64,000 bases of DNA from Streptomyces sp. CB02366 (lineage in GTDB: Bacteria > Actinomycetota > Actinomycetes > Streptomycetales > Streptomycetaceae): NCBI RefSeq assembly GCF_001905905.1, contig NZ_LIVT01000016.1:20469-84468 (forward strand), in the 5' to 3' direction. A program made the position numbers and the translations under genes. The notes beneath the pieces were generated by a model that did not search any database, was not told the origin of the DNA, and saw nothing but the letters and a program-made list of their open reading frames with translations. Of the stretch, positions 42,056 through 49,582 are shown piece after piece (position 1 is the stretch's first letter; each line of letters starts with the position of its first letter).

Positions 42056-42877
42056 ATGGCAGACGGACCGCGCCGCGACACCCGGGGCATCGTCGACGCC
42101 CCGGACCTCTTCGCCCACGTACGCTTCCGCCGCCGCGCGCCCGCCGCCCCGCTCCGCCCGTACCTGGAGCACTACTGGCTGATCGACTGGGACCTGGCCG
42201 AGCCGTACGCCGCCCACGTCGTCCCGCACCCGTCGGTGAACCTGGTCTTCGAGCGGTACGAGGCCAAAAACGGCACGCCGGACCGGCCCGGGCGCGCCGA
42301 GGTGGCCGGCGTCGACCCCCGCCTCTTCACCCGGAAGCTGGCCGGGCGCGGCCGGGTCTGCGGGGTCCAGTTCCGGCCGGGCGGCTTCCGCCCGTTCGCC
42401 CCGGAGCACGCCGTCCGCGAGCTGACCGGACGCCGGGTGGCCGCCGCGGACGTGCTCCGTACGCCGCCGCCGGTGGACGCCGTCCTGGAGCCGGACGACG
42501 AGGACGCGCGGGTCGCGGCCCTGGACGCCTGCCTCCTGGCCCTGGAGCCCCGCCCCGACCCCCGGGCGGCTTTGGCGATGGCCGCCGTCGACCGGGTCCG
42601 CACGGACCGCACCGTCCGTCGCGTCGACCGGCTCGCCCGGGACACGGGACTCTCCCCCCGCTCCCTGCAACGGCTGTTCTCCGCGTACGTCGGCGTCGGC
42701 CCCAAGTGGGTCATCCTCCGCTACCGCATCCACGAGGCCCTGGAGCGCGCCGCATCCGGCCCGGCCGTCGACTGGGCGCGGCTCGCGGCGGACCTCGGCT
42801 ACAGCGACCAGGCCCACCTGGTGCGGGACTTCACCGCCACGGTCGGCGTGCCCCCCACGGCGTTCACCCCCCGCTGA
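42056..42877 (+). CDS. AraC family transcriptional regulator
   Basis: 273 residues. The N-terminal effector domain (DUF6597-like) contains LRPYLEHYWLIDWDL and HPSVNLVFE. The C-terminal double HTH reads RRVDRLARDTGLSPRSLQRL and later LAADLGYSDQAHLVRDFTAT, ending in the usual VGVPPTAF. ATG 42056 is close to the divergent TIGR03086 gene start, and a common intergenic operator is likely though I see no clear direct repeats. The next feature downstream is a 25-bp tandem repeat. Confidence 0.87.
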   Translation: MADGPRRDTRGIVDAPDLFAHVRFRRRAPAAPLRPYLEHYWLIDWDLAEPYAAHVVPHPSVNLVFERYEAKNGTPDRPGRAEVAGVDPRLFTRKLAGRGRVCGVQFRPGGFRPFAPEHAVRELTGRRVAAADVLRTPPPVDAVLEPDDEDARVAALDACLLALEPRPDPRAALAMAAVDRVRTDRTVRRVDRLARDTGLSPRSLQRLFSAYVGVGPKWVILRYRIHEALERAASGPAVDWARLAADLGYSDQAHLVRDFTATVGVPPTAFTPR

Positions 42878-42919
42878 CCGTGCCCGTACGCGTACGGCCA
42901 CGAGCCGCCCCCGGCCCTG

Positions 42920-43019
42920 GTACGCAGACCGGCGCGGGCGCCCCGTACACGGACCGGTGCGGGCGCCCCGTACACGGACCGGTGCGGGCGCCCCGTACAC
43001 GGACCGGTGCGGGCGCCCC
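42920..43019. repeat. 25-bp tandem repeat, three perfect copies plus one degenerate
   Basis: The unit GTACACGGACCGGTGCGGGC followed by GCCCC occurs head to tail at 42945-42969, 42970-42994 and 42995-43019 without change. A diverged copy precedes it at 42920-42944. It lies just after the AraC gene and 118 bases before the Mut7-C gene. There are no spacers, so it is not a CRISPR. Confidence 0.9.
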
Positions 43020-43136
43020 GGCGCGAAGGGGCGTGAAGGGGCGGAGGCGCCCCACCGGGCGGGGGCCGGTCGCACGCCCCCGCGCGCCCCGCGAAATCCC
43101 TGGCAGTCCGTCCCCCGCCGATGGCATCCTGACCAG

Positions 43137-43871
43137 GTGAACGGACCCGAGATCACCGTGGAAGTAGCCCCTGAACTGCGACTTTTCGTTCCGCATGAGC
43201 GTCGCGGCGGGCCCACGCCCCTCGTCACGGACGGCGCCTCGACCCTCGGCCACGTCATCGAGTCCCTGGGCATCCCGCTCACCGAGGCCGGCACGCTGCT
43301 GGTGAACGGCGACCCGGTGGCCCGTTCGCACGTTCCGGGCCCCGGCGAACACGTCGACGTACGCGCCGTGGAGCGCCCCCAGCAGCTTCCCGGCGCGCCC
43401 CTGCGCTTTCTCCTCGACGTCCATCTCGGCACGCTGGCCCGCCGGTTGCGGCTCCTCGGCGTCGACGCGGCGTACGAGAACGAGGACATCGGCGACCCCG
43501 CCCTCGCCGCCCTCTCGGCGCGGGAGCGGCGGGTCCTGCTCTCCCGGGACCGGGGGCTGCTCCGCCGCCGCGAGATCTGGGCGGGGGCGTACGTCTACAG
43601 CGACCGCCCCCAGGAGCAACTGCGCGACGTCCTCGGCCGTTTCGCCCCCGCCCTGGCCCCGTGGACCCGGTGCACCGCCTGCAACGGCGCCCTGGCCGTG
43701 GCCGCGAAGGACACCGTGAGCGGGCTGCTGGAACGCGGCACCCAGGAGGCGTACGACGTGTTCGCCCAGTGCACGCGGTGCGACCGGGTCTACTGGCGCG
43801 GGGCCCACCACGGCCACCTGGAGACGATCGTGTCCGAGGCGGTCCGCGAGTTCGGGGGCGCGACGGCGTAG
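43137..43871 (+). CDS. Mut7-C RNase domain protein with ubiquitin-like N-terminus
   Basis: 244 residues. An N-terminal MoaD/ThiS-like Mut7-C ubiquitin domain (about 1-80) is followed by the Mut7-C PIN-type domain: FLLDVHLGTLARRLRLLGVD supplies the first acidic residue, LLSRDRGLL the second. A zinc ribbon made of CTACNG and CTRCDR lies in the C-terminal part. The fold predicts a metal-dependent ribonuclease; no substrate is known. The GTG at 43137 is near ACCAG and fits the domain start. It has no operon partners and lies between two small repeat arrays. Confidence 0.85.
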   Translation: MNGPEITVEVAPELRLFVPHERRGGPTPLVTDGASTLGHVIESLGIPLTEAGTLLVNGDPVARSHVPGPGEHVDVRAVERPQQLPGAPLRFLLDVHLGTLARRLRLLGVDAAYENEDIGDPALAALSARERRVLLSRDRGLLRRREIWAGAYVYSDRPQEQLRDVLGRFAPALAPWTRCTACNGALAVAAKDTVSGLLERGTQEAYDVFAQCTRCDRVYWRGAHHGHLETIVSEAVREFGGATA

Positions 43872-43873
43872 GA

Positions 43874-43984
43874 GCGCACCGCGTACGCCCGCGCACGGGC
43901 CGGCCGGGGGTCACCGGCAGCGCACCGCGTACGCCCGCGCGCAGGCGGGTCCGGGGCGGAGTCGCGCACCTCGCACGCCCGCGC
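43874..43984. repeat. Three spaced copies of a 21-bp element
   Basis: GCGCACCGCGTACGCCCGCGC occurs as 43874-43894 and 43920-43940 (identical apart from context) and as a diverged copy at 43964-43984. The starts are 46 and 44 bases apart. The array begins right after the Mut7-C stop codon and ends 66 bases before the SDR start. Confidence 0.78.
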
Positions 43985-44050
43985 ACGAGCCGGTCCGCGA
44001 GGCGCGCCTATCCTTTCCCCGTACCCGATCAGCAGTCCGAGGAGATCGCC

Positions 44051-44809
44051 ATGGCCGCCACCCCCATCGCCGTCGTCACCGGCGCGAGCAGCGGCATCGG
44101 CGCCGCGACCGCCCGTACGCTGGCCGCCGCCGGGTTCCGGGTCGTGCTGACCGCCCGCCGCAAGGACCGCATCGAGGCGCTCGCGGCCGAGCTGAACGAG
44201 GCCGGGCTCCAGGCGACGGCGTACCCGCTGGACGTCACCGACCGGGCGGCGGTCGACGAGTTCGCCACCGCGTTCCGCACCCTCGCCGTCCTCGTCAACA
44301 ACGCGGGCGGGGCGCTCGGGGCCGACCCGGTGGCGACCGGCGACCCGGCGGACTGGCGGCAGATGTACGAGACCAACGTCATCGGCACCCTCAACGTGAC
44401 GCAGGCCCTGCTGCCCGCCCTCACCGCGAGCGGCGACGGCACGATCGTGATCCTCTCCTCCACCGCGGCCCTCTCCTCCTACGAGGGCGGCGGCGGTTAC
44501 GTGGCGGCCAAGCACGGCGAACACGTCCTGGCCGAGACCCTGCGGCTGGAGATCGTCGGCACCCCGGTCCGGGTCATCGAGGTGGCCCCCGGCATGGTCA
44601 GGACCGAGGAGTTCGCCACCACCCGCTTCCGGGGCGACACGGAGAAGGCCGCCAAGGTCTACGCGGGCGTCGACGCCCCGCTGACCGCCGAGGACGTGGC
44701 CGACACGATCGGCTGGGCGGTCTCCCGCCCCAGCCACGTCAACATCGACCTGCTGGTGGTCCGCCCCCGAGCCCAGGCGTCCAACACGAAGGTCCACCGG
44801 GAGCTCTGA
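44051..44809 (+). CDS. SDR family NAD(P)-dependent oxidoreductase
   Basis: 252 residues. TGASSGIG begins the Rossmann fold, LVNNAGG is the NAG motif, and the active site is Ser in VILSSTAA with Tyr-x3-Lys in GYVAAKHG. LTARRKDR after the second strand suggests NADP preference. The general similarity is to the YdfG/serine 3-dehydrogenase-like group of small-substrate dehydrogenases. ATG 44051 is preceded by GAGGAGATCGCC. It is a single gene followed by a strong terminator. Confidence 0.87.
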   Translation: MAATPIAVVTGASSGIGAATARTLAAAGFRVVLTARRKDRIEALAAELNEAGLQATAYPLDVTDRAAVDEFATAFRTLAVLVNNAGGALGADPVATGDPADWRQMYETNVIGTLNVTQALLPALTASGDGTIVILSSTAALSSYEGGGGYVAAKHGEHVLAETLRLEIVGTPVRVIEVAPGMVRTEEFATTRFRGDTEKAAKVYAGVDAPLTAEDVADTIGWAVSRPSHVNIDLLVVRPRAQASNTKVHREL

Positions 44810-45192
44810 GCGCACGGCCGGCGCCCCCGCCAGGAAGAAAGCGGGGGCGCGCCGCCGCCCCGGCCACCGGAAGCCGCCCGGGCACCGCCCCGGCCGGGCC
44901 CTCGGTCCGTCTTGGGAGCGACGGGAACGCCGGACTGCGGGACGCACCGGGGGGGCGCAGCCGGAGCACGGCGTGGGCGGCCGACAGCCCGCCCCGGGGC
45001 GCGGCCGGGCCTGGATACGGCCCCGTGGTCACCGTCATGCCTCGCAGCCACTCGTGCGGGTGAAGGCTTCGTATCGTCTGCGTGTCTCGGGGCCTCTCTG
45101 CCTAGCGTCGGCCGCACCCGTACACCAGCACGGCCCCCGGGCAGGATGGCTGTCCCGACCGAGGGCCTGTCCACAAGGAAGTAGGGCTTCCC
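44810..45192. other. Intergenic region upstream of the LAGLIDADG gene
   Basis: 383 bases. The first 41 hold the SDR terminator. The remainder has no reading frame with coding bias and no intron-like conserved core that I could recognise. The start of the next gene is preceded by AAGGAAGTAGGG. Confidence 0.5.
44821..44850 (+). terminator. Hairpin terminator of the SDR gene
   Basis: A perfect 10-bp stem, GCGCCCCCGC at 44821-44830 and its complement at 44841-44850, with a purine-rich 10-base loop, 12 bases after the SDR stop codon. Confidence 0.8.
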
Positions 45193-46086
45193 GTGGTTGA
45201 GCACGACACTAGCGCGCCCGCACTGTTCGAAATCGGTGATCTTCCCCCCGCCCCCACCGGGGGGCCCGCGTTCATGGATCTGGAGCACCCCGAGTACGCC
45301 TACATGTTCGGCTTCCTCCAGGCCGACGGCCACCTCGCGCAGGGCACCGGTCGCCAGGGGCGTCTGACGGTGGAGATCAGCGTCCGGGACATCGGCGTAC
45401 TGCACGAGTTCCAGCGCCTGACTCCGTACAACAGCAGCATCACCGAGCGCGTGCGGTCCACGAACTTCTCCCGGGAACACCACTCGGCCATCTGGACCCT
45501 GTGTAACCAAGAAGCCCGGGCGACGATCAACGGGCTGGGCCTTCCCTACGGCCGGAAGTGCAAGAAGATCACCCCGCCCCGGGTGGAGTTCTCCCGTCGG
45601 GACTACCTCCGGGGCCTCATCGACGCCGACGGCTCGGTCGGGCACACCGGGCAGGGGCTCCCCTTCGTCTCGCTGACCACCGCGAGCGCCGCTGTCGGCG
45701 CGTACCTCTGCAGGTACGCCAAGGCGGTGACGGGGGCTGCCCGGCAGATCCGGCGCAATACCCGGGACGGGGTCTACAACGTGGTCTACACGAAAGAGGC
45801 GGCGACCCAACTGGCCGGGCACCTCTACTATCCGGGCTGTCTGTCCCTCACCCGCAAGCAGACGGCGGCCGCTTCCCTGGCGGCCTGGAAGCGGCCGGCG
45901 GAGATGGCCGTCCGTACTCCGGGACGACGGTGGAAGCCCTGGGAGGACCGCGCGCTGCTGGCCCATGACGACGCCCAAGCCGCCGCGGCCGAACTGGGCC
46001 GCAGCGAAGCCTCCTGCTCCGTACGTCTGTGGCGGCTGAAGACCGGCAAGGTGCGACGCCCCGAAGACGCTCCCTGCGGCCCGTAG
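45193..46086 (+). CDS. Freestanding LAGLIDADG-type homing endonuclease-like protein
   Basis: 297 residues from GTG 45193. Two LAGLIDADG helices are recognisable: YMFGFLQADGHL (Asp45) and YLRGLIDADGSVG (Asp146), each acidic residue at the catalytic position. The second half contains a basic segment and, near the end, RRWKPWEDRALLAHDD and ELGRSEASCSVRLWRLKTG, a Myb/SANT-like helical DNA-binding motif. No intein splice residues (Cys/Ser start, HN end) or host exons are visible. It is convergent with rtcB and 46 bases from its end. Whether it still cuts DNA or has been recruited as a regulator cannot be told. Confidence 0.78.
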   Translation: MVEHDTSAPALFEIGDLPPAPTGGPAFMDLEHPEYAYMFGFLQADGHLAQGTGRQGRLTVEISVRDIGVLHEFQRLTPYNSSITERVRSTNFSREHHSAIWTLCNQEARATINGLGLPYGRKCKKITPPRVEFSRRDYLRGLIDADGSVGHTGQGLPFVSLTTASAAVGAYLCRYAKAVTGAARQIRRNTRDGVYNVVYTKEAATQLAGHLYYPGCLSLTRKQTAAASLAAWKRPAEMAVRTPGRRWKPWEDRALLAHDDAQAAAAELGRSEASCSVRLWRLKTGKVRRPEDAPCGP

Positions 46087-46093
46087 GCGGCGG

Positions 46094-46132
46094 GGCGAGG
46101 GGCGTACCGCCGTCGACGGGGCGCCCCTCGCC
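46094..46132. terminator. Bidirectional hairpin terminator
   Basis: GGCGAGGGGCG (46094-46104) pairs with its complement (46122-46132), 11 bp with a 17-base loop, between the convergent endonuclease and rtcB genes. Confidence 0.75.
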
Positions 46133-47326
46133 TCAGCCCTTGATGCAGATGACCTGCTTGAGCTTGGCGACGACCTCGACCAGGTCCCGCTGCTGCTCCA
46201 TGACCTGCTCGATCGGCTTGTAAGCGGCCGGGATCTCGTCCAGCACGCCGGAGTCCTTGCGGCACTCCACACCGCGCGTCTGCTCCTCCAGGTCGCGTAC
46301 CGTGAACCGGCGCTTAGCAGCGCCCCGGCTCATCCGGCGACCGGCCCCGTGGGAGGCCGAGTTGAACGCCAGCTCGTTGCCGAGCCCCTTCACGATGTAC
46401 GAGCTGGTGCCCATCGAGCCGGGGATGATCCCGTAGTCGCCGGATCCCGCCCGGATCGCGCCTTTGCGCGTGACCAGCAGATCCATCCCGTCGTACCTTT
46501 CCTCCGCCACGTAGTTGTGGTGGCAGGAGATCTCCTGCTCGAAGACCGGCTTCGCCTTCTTGAACTCCCTGCGGACCACGTCCTTGAAGAGCGCCATCAT
46601 GATCGCCCGGTTGTACTTGGCGTACTCCTGCGCCCAGTAGAGGTCGTTCCGGTAGTCCGCCATCTGCGGGGTGTCCGAGATGAAGACCGCGAGGTCCCGG
46701 TCGATAACGCCCTGGTTGTGCGGGAGCTTCTGCGCGATGCCGATGTGGTGCTCGGCGAGTTCCTTGCCGATGTTGCGGGAGCCGGAGTGAAGCATCAACC
46801 ACACCGCCCCCTCGCCGTCGAGGCAGAACTCGATCATGTGGTTGCCCGAGCCCAGCGTTCCCATCTGCTTCGTGGCACGCTCCCGGCGGAATCTGACCGC
46901 GTCGGCGATCCCCCCGAACCGCCCCCAGAAGTCGTCCCATCCCGCCGTCGGGAAGCCGTGCAGCCGTCCCGGGTCCACCGCGTCGTCATGCATCCCGCGG
47001 CCGACCGGAATGGCCTGCTCGATCCTGGAGCGGAGGCGGGAGAGGTCGCCCGGCAGGTCGTTGGCGGTGAGGGAGGTCTTCACCGCCGACATCCCGCAGC
47101 CGATGTCCACGCCCACCGCCGCCGGGCACACCGCCCCGTGCATCGCGATGACCGAGCCGACCGTCGCCCCCTTGCCGAAGTGGACGTCCGGCATGACGGC
47201 GAGGCCCTTGATCCACGGCAGCGTGGAGACGTTGCGCAGCTGCTGCATCGCGCCCTCCTCGACCGTCGCCGGGTCCGCCCACATCCGGATGGGGACCTTC
47301 GCCCCCGGTATCTCTACGTACGACAT
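46133..47326 (-). CDS. rtcB: RNA-splicing ligase RtcB
   Basis: A GTP- and Mn-dependent ligase that joins RNA 3'-phosphate (or 2',3'-cyclic phosphate) to 5'-OH ends. 397 residues from ATG 47326 with GAGGAGT upstream. The metal and guanylylation residues are all visible: VGVDIGCGMS (Asp74, Cys77), LGSGNHMIEF (Asn162, His163), LMLHSGSRNIG (His180), SCHHNY, and SHGAGRRMSR with the His that accepts GMP (His326). The protein is uninterrupted, so no intein. No archease or RtcA gene adjoins it, unlike many rtcB loci. It is divergent from a lipoprotein gene. Confidence 0.93.
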   Translation of the reverse strand: MSYVEIPGAKVPIRMWADPATVEEGAMQQLRNVSTLPWIKGLAVMPDVHFGKGATVGSVIAMHGAVCPAAVGVDIGCGMSAVKTSLTANDLPGDLSRLRSRIEQAIPVGRGMHDDAVDPGRLHGFPTAGWDDFWGRFGGIADAVRFRRERATKQMGTLGSGNHMIEFCLDGEGAVWLMLHSGSRNIGKELAEHHIGIAQKLPHNQGVIDRDLAVFISDTPQMADYRNDLYWAQEYAKYNRAIMMALFKDVVRREFKKAKPVFEQEISCHHNYVAEERYDGMDLLVTRKGAIRAGSGDYGIIPGSMGTSSYIVKGLGNELAFNSASHGAGRRMSRGAAKRRFTVRDLEEQTRGVECRKDSGVLDEIPAAYKPIEQVMEQQRDLVEVVAKLKQVICIKG

Positions 47327-47489
47327 AACTCCTCGATTCCCCCGAAAAGACATAAAGCGCAATACCGGTGCCAAGATCGGCAAACCCGTCGGCCGACCGG
47401 CATCCACGGCGGCGCGTGCGATACACATTGTGTCCATCGGCCGCCCTCGGGCGGCAACACGTTTTCCGTACCGAAGGGAGGCTGGGACG

Positions 47490-48311
47490 GTGCGACACAA
47501 GGCGTACGTACCCGGCGTCGCGCTTCTCGCGGCACTCGTCGTCGGCTGCAGCGCCGAGGGCGGCGGTGACGCGCACGGCGCCGACGGCAAACCGGGCGGA
47601 CCGGTGGTCTCCCCCGCCCCTCCGGGCAGGTACCTGACCCTGCCCGCGCCGTGCCGTGCCGTGCCGCGCCCCCTGCTGAAGGACCTGCTGCCGGGCGCGG
47701 CGGAGCTTCCGGCGGACCAGCAGGAGAAGGCGCTCCGGGGGTCGGCGGCCGTCACGTACGACACCGACCGCAAGGTGGGCTGCAGCTGGAAGGCGGACGC
47801 GCCGAGCGCCACCCGCAGCCTGGCCGTCGACTTCGAGCGCGTCGTCTCGTACGACCCCGCGGTCAGCGACGACGACCGCGCCGACGCGGTGTACGAGAAG
47901 AAGGAGAAGGCGGCGGGCCTGTCGTCCCCGTCCGCCCCCCAGGCGGACGTGGCCACGGCCACCGGCGCCCCGGCCGACGGGGGCGGCGGCGAGGGGAAGG
48001 GGGGCTCCGCGGACCCCTCGCCCTCCACCAGCACCGGCCGCGCCCCCGCGAGCGGCGGCCCGGAGGACGCCCTCCCTTCGCGCCTCCTCGACAACCTGGG
48101 AGATGCCGCGTTTCTGCAGGATCTACCCAAAGGTCCGGGTTCCACCGCGCAGAACCACACCGTGAGCGTGGTGTTCCGCACATCGAACGTGGTCGTGACG
48201 GTCCGGTACGCCGAGCAGCCGGCCCTCATCACCCAGCGGCCCGACGGCAGGGAACTCCAGGAGAAGGCGCAGGCACTGGCCCGGAAACTGGCCGAGACGC
48301 TCAGCGAGTAG
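47490..48311 (+). CDS. DUF3558-like lipoprotein
   Basis: 273 residues from GTG 47490, preceded by GAAGGGAGG. The signal peptide ends at lipobox VVGC (Cys20). The body contains two conserved Cys positions (APCRAVPR and VGCSWKA) as in the neighbouring DUF3558 protein, separated by a domain rich in charged residues, and then a Gly/Ser/Pro-rich insert at about 145-195 before the last strand segment TSNVVVTVRYAEQP. It is likely a surface-exposed binding protein of unknown ligand. It lies 163 bases from rtcB and 196 bases before a second DUF3558 gene. Confidence 0.7.
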   Translation: MRHKAYVPGVALLAALVVGCSAEGGGDAHGADGKPGGPVVSPAPPGRYLTLPAPCRAVPRPLLKDLLPGAAELPADQQEKALRGSAAVTYDTDRKVGCSWKADAPSATRSLAVDFERVVSYDPAVSDDDRADAVYEKKEKAAGLSSPSAPQADVATATGAPADGGGGEGKGGSADPSPSTSTGRAPASGGPEDALPSRLLDNLGDAAFLQDLPKGPGSTAQNHTVSVVFRTSNVVVTVRYAEQPALITQRPDGRELQEKAQALARKLAETLSE

Positions 48312-48507
48312 GCCCCCTGCCCGAGAGGCCCCCGCCGGCCGCGTTCCGCTCTCCGGGGCTCCCGGGGGCGGCGCGGGCCGGCCGCCTCCCGTCGTACCGT
48401 GGCTGTCCGGAAGACCCGCCGACCCGCTCCCGAGCCCGCCCGTCCGTACACCGCACGAACCGAGACCTCCAGCACCGAGAGCTCCGTGCCATCCGAGTGA
48501 AGGAACC

Positions 48508-49368
48508 ATGCACCGATCTGCCCCGCGCCTGTCCCGCATCCTCGCCTGCGCCGCCGTTCCGGTGATGCTCGTAGCCGTCGGCTGCTCGTCGGACTCCGGC
48601 TCCGACGGCAAGAAGAACGCGGGCTCCTCGTCGTCCGGCACGGCCCCCGCCAAGCCCTCCGAGCCCACCGTCGAACCGGCGAAGTTCTCCGACCTGCCCG
48701 GCGACCCGTGCGCTGCGATCGGGAAGAAGACGATCAAGGACCTGGTGCCCGACGCCAAGAAGAAGGGCGGCACGGCCGGCAAGTCCAGCGATCTCTCGAT
48801 CCGCAGCAGTTGCTCCTGGAACGGCCTGGACGACAAGGGCCTCAAGGGCTCGCAGTACCGCTGGCTGGACGTCGGCTTCACCCGGTTCACCTCGGACCAG
48901 GCGCTCGGCAGCGGGGCCGAGCGCGCCACCGCCGACTACACGAAGCAGATCGCCAAGGCGAAGGCCGCCGAGGGCGCCGAGAAGGTCGCCGCCGAGACCG
49001 CGGCCGGCATCGGCGAGGAGGCCACCGTCGTCACGTACGGCCTCGCCAAGACGGGCGAGGACTTCGAGTACGCCACCGTCGTGGCGCGCACGGCCAACGT
49101 GGTCGTCACCCTGACGTACAACGGCGCGGGCTACGCGGGCGGGAAGACGCCCAAGTCCGCGGAGATCGTCGAGGGCGCGCAGCAGGCGGCCAAGGAGGCG
49201 GTCGCCGCGGTCGAGAAGACCGCCGAGGCCGCTCCCCCGGCCGAGGACGACGACAAGAGCGCCGGGGGCGGCGCGAAGGACGACGCCGGAAGCGGCCGGA
49301 AGGAAGCGGCCGGCTCCGGGTCAGAGGACTCCCCCAAGGAGAAGGCCAAGGCCACGCCCAAGTCGTGA
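48508..49368 (+). CDS. DUF3558 family lipoprotein
   Basis: 286 residues. The lipobox is VAVGC (Cys26), followed by a Ser/Gly linker. The DUF3558 domain (about 55-215) has the Cys pair DPCAAIG and SSCSWNG and ends with the strand TANVVVTLTYNGAGY. The C-terminal 70 residues are Ala/Lys/Asp/Glu-rich and disordered. ATG 48508 follows GTGAAGGAACC. It resembles the preceding lipoprotein in Cys spacing and domain order, so the pair probably arose by duplication. Function unknown; actinobacterial members are cell-surface proteins. Confidence 0.82.
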   Translation: MHRSAPRLSRILACAAVPVMLVAVGCSSDSGSDGKKNAGSSSSGTAPAKPSEPTVEPAKFSDLPGDPCAAIGKKTIKDLVPDAKKKGGTAGKSSDLSIRSSCSWNGLDDKGLKGSQYRWLDVGFTRFTSDQALGSGAERATADYTKQIAKAKAAEGAEKVAAETAAGIGEEATVVTYGLAKTGEDFEYATVVARTANVVVTLTYNGAGYAGGKTPKSAEIVEGAQQAAKEAVAAVEKTAEAAPPAEDDDKSAGGGAKDDAGSGRKEAAGSGSEDSPKEKAKATPKS

Positions 49369-49418
49369 CCTGACGGTCCCGCGGGCCGTCAAACCGCAGG
49401 TCCCGTACGTGCGTTGGA

Positions 49419-49446
49419 GAGCCCGGCCCCCTCGGCGGCCGGGCTC
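49419..49446 (+). terminator. Hairpin terminator after the DUF3558 gene
   Basis: GAGCCCGGCC (49419-49428) and its complement (49437-49446) make a 10-bp stem with an 8-base loop, 50 bases after the lipoprotein stop. Confidence 0.7.
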
Positions 49447-49582
49447 CCCTCCCTCCCCGCGCAACGGAACTCGTACACATGTGCCAGGCTGTGCCATCGC
49501 CGGGCGTCCGAGGTTCGGCCGAAAACCAACGCCGGGCACGGAAGCCGGGTTCGGGCAGCAGAGGTCGGGGAGGGGATCGCGC

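Noticed and set aside
42920..43019. CRISPR array
   Set aside because: The repeats are contiguous, without variable spacers, and no cas gene is present.
46133..47326. An intein or intron inside rtcB
   Set aside because: The reading frame is uninterrupted and all active-site motifs are at normal spacing; the LAGLIDADG gene lies outside it.
47423..47433. Palindrome ACACA-T-TGTGT between rtcB and the lipoprotein gene as an operator
   Set aside because: Only 5-bp arms and no related regulator or second copy; too weak to call.
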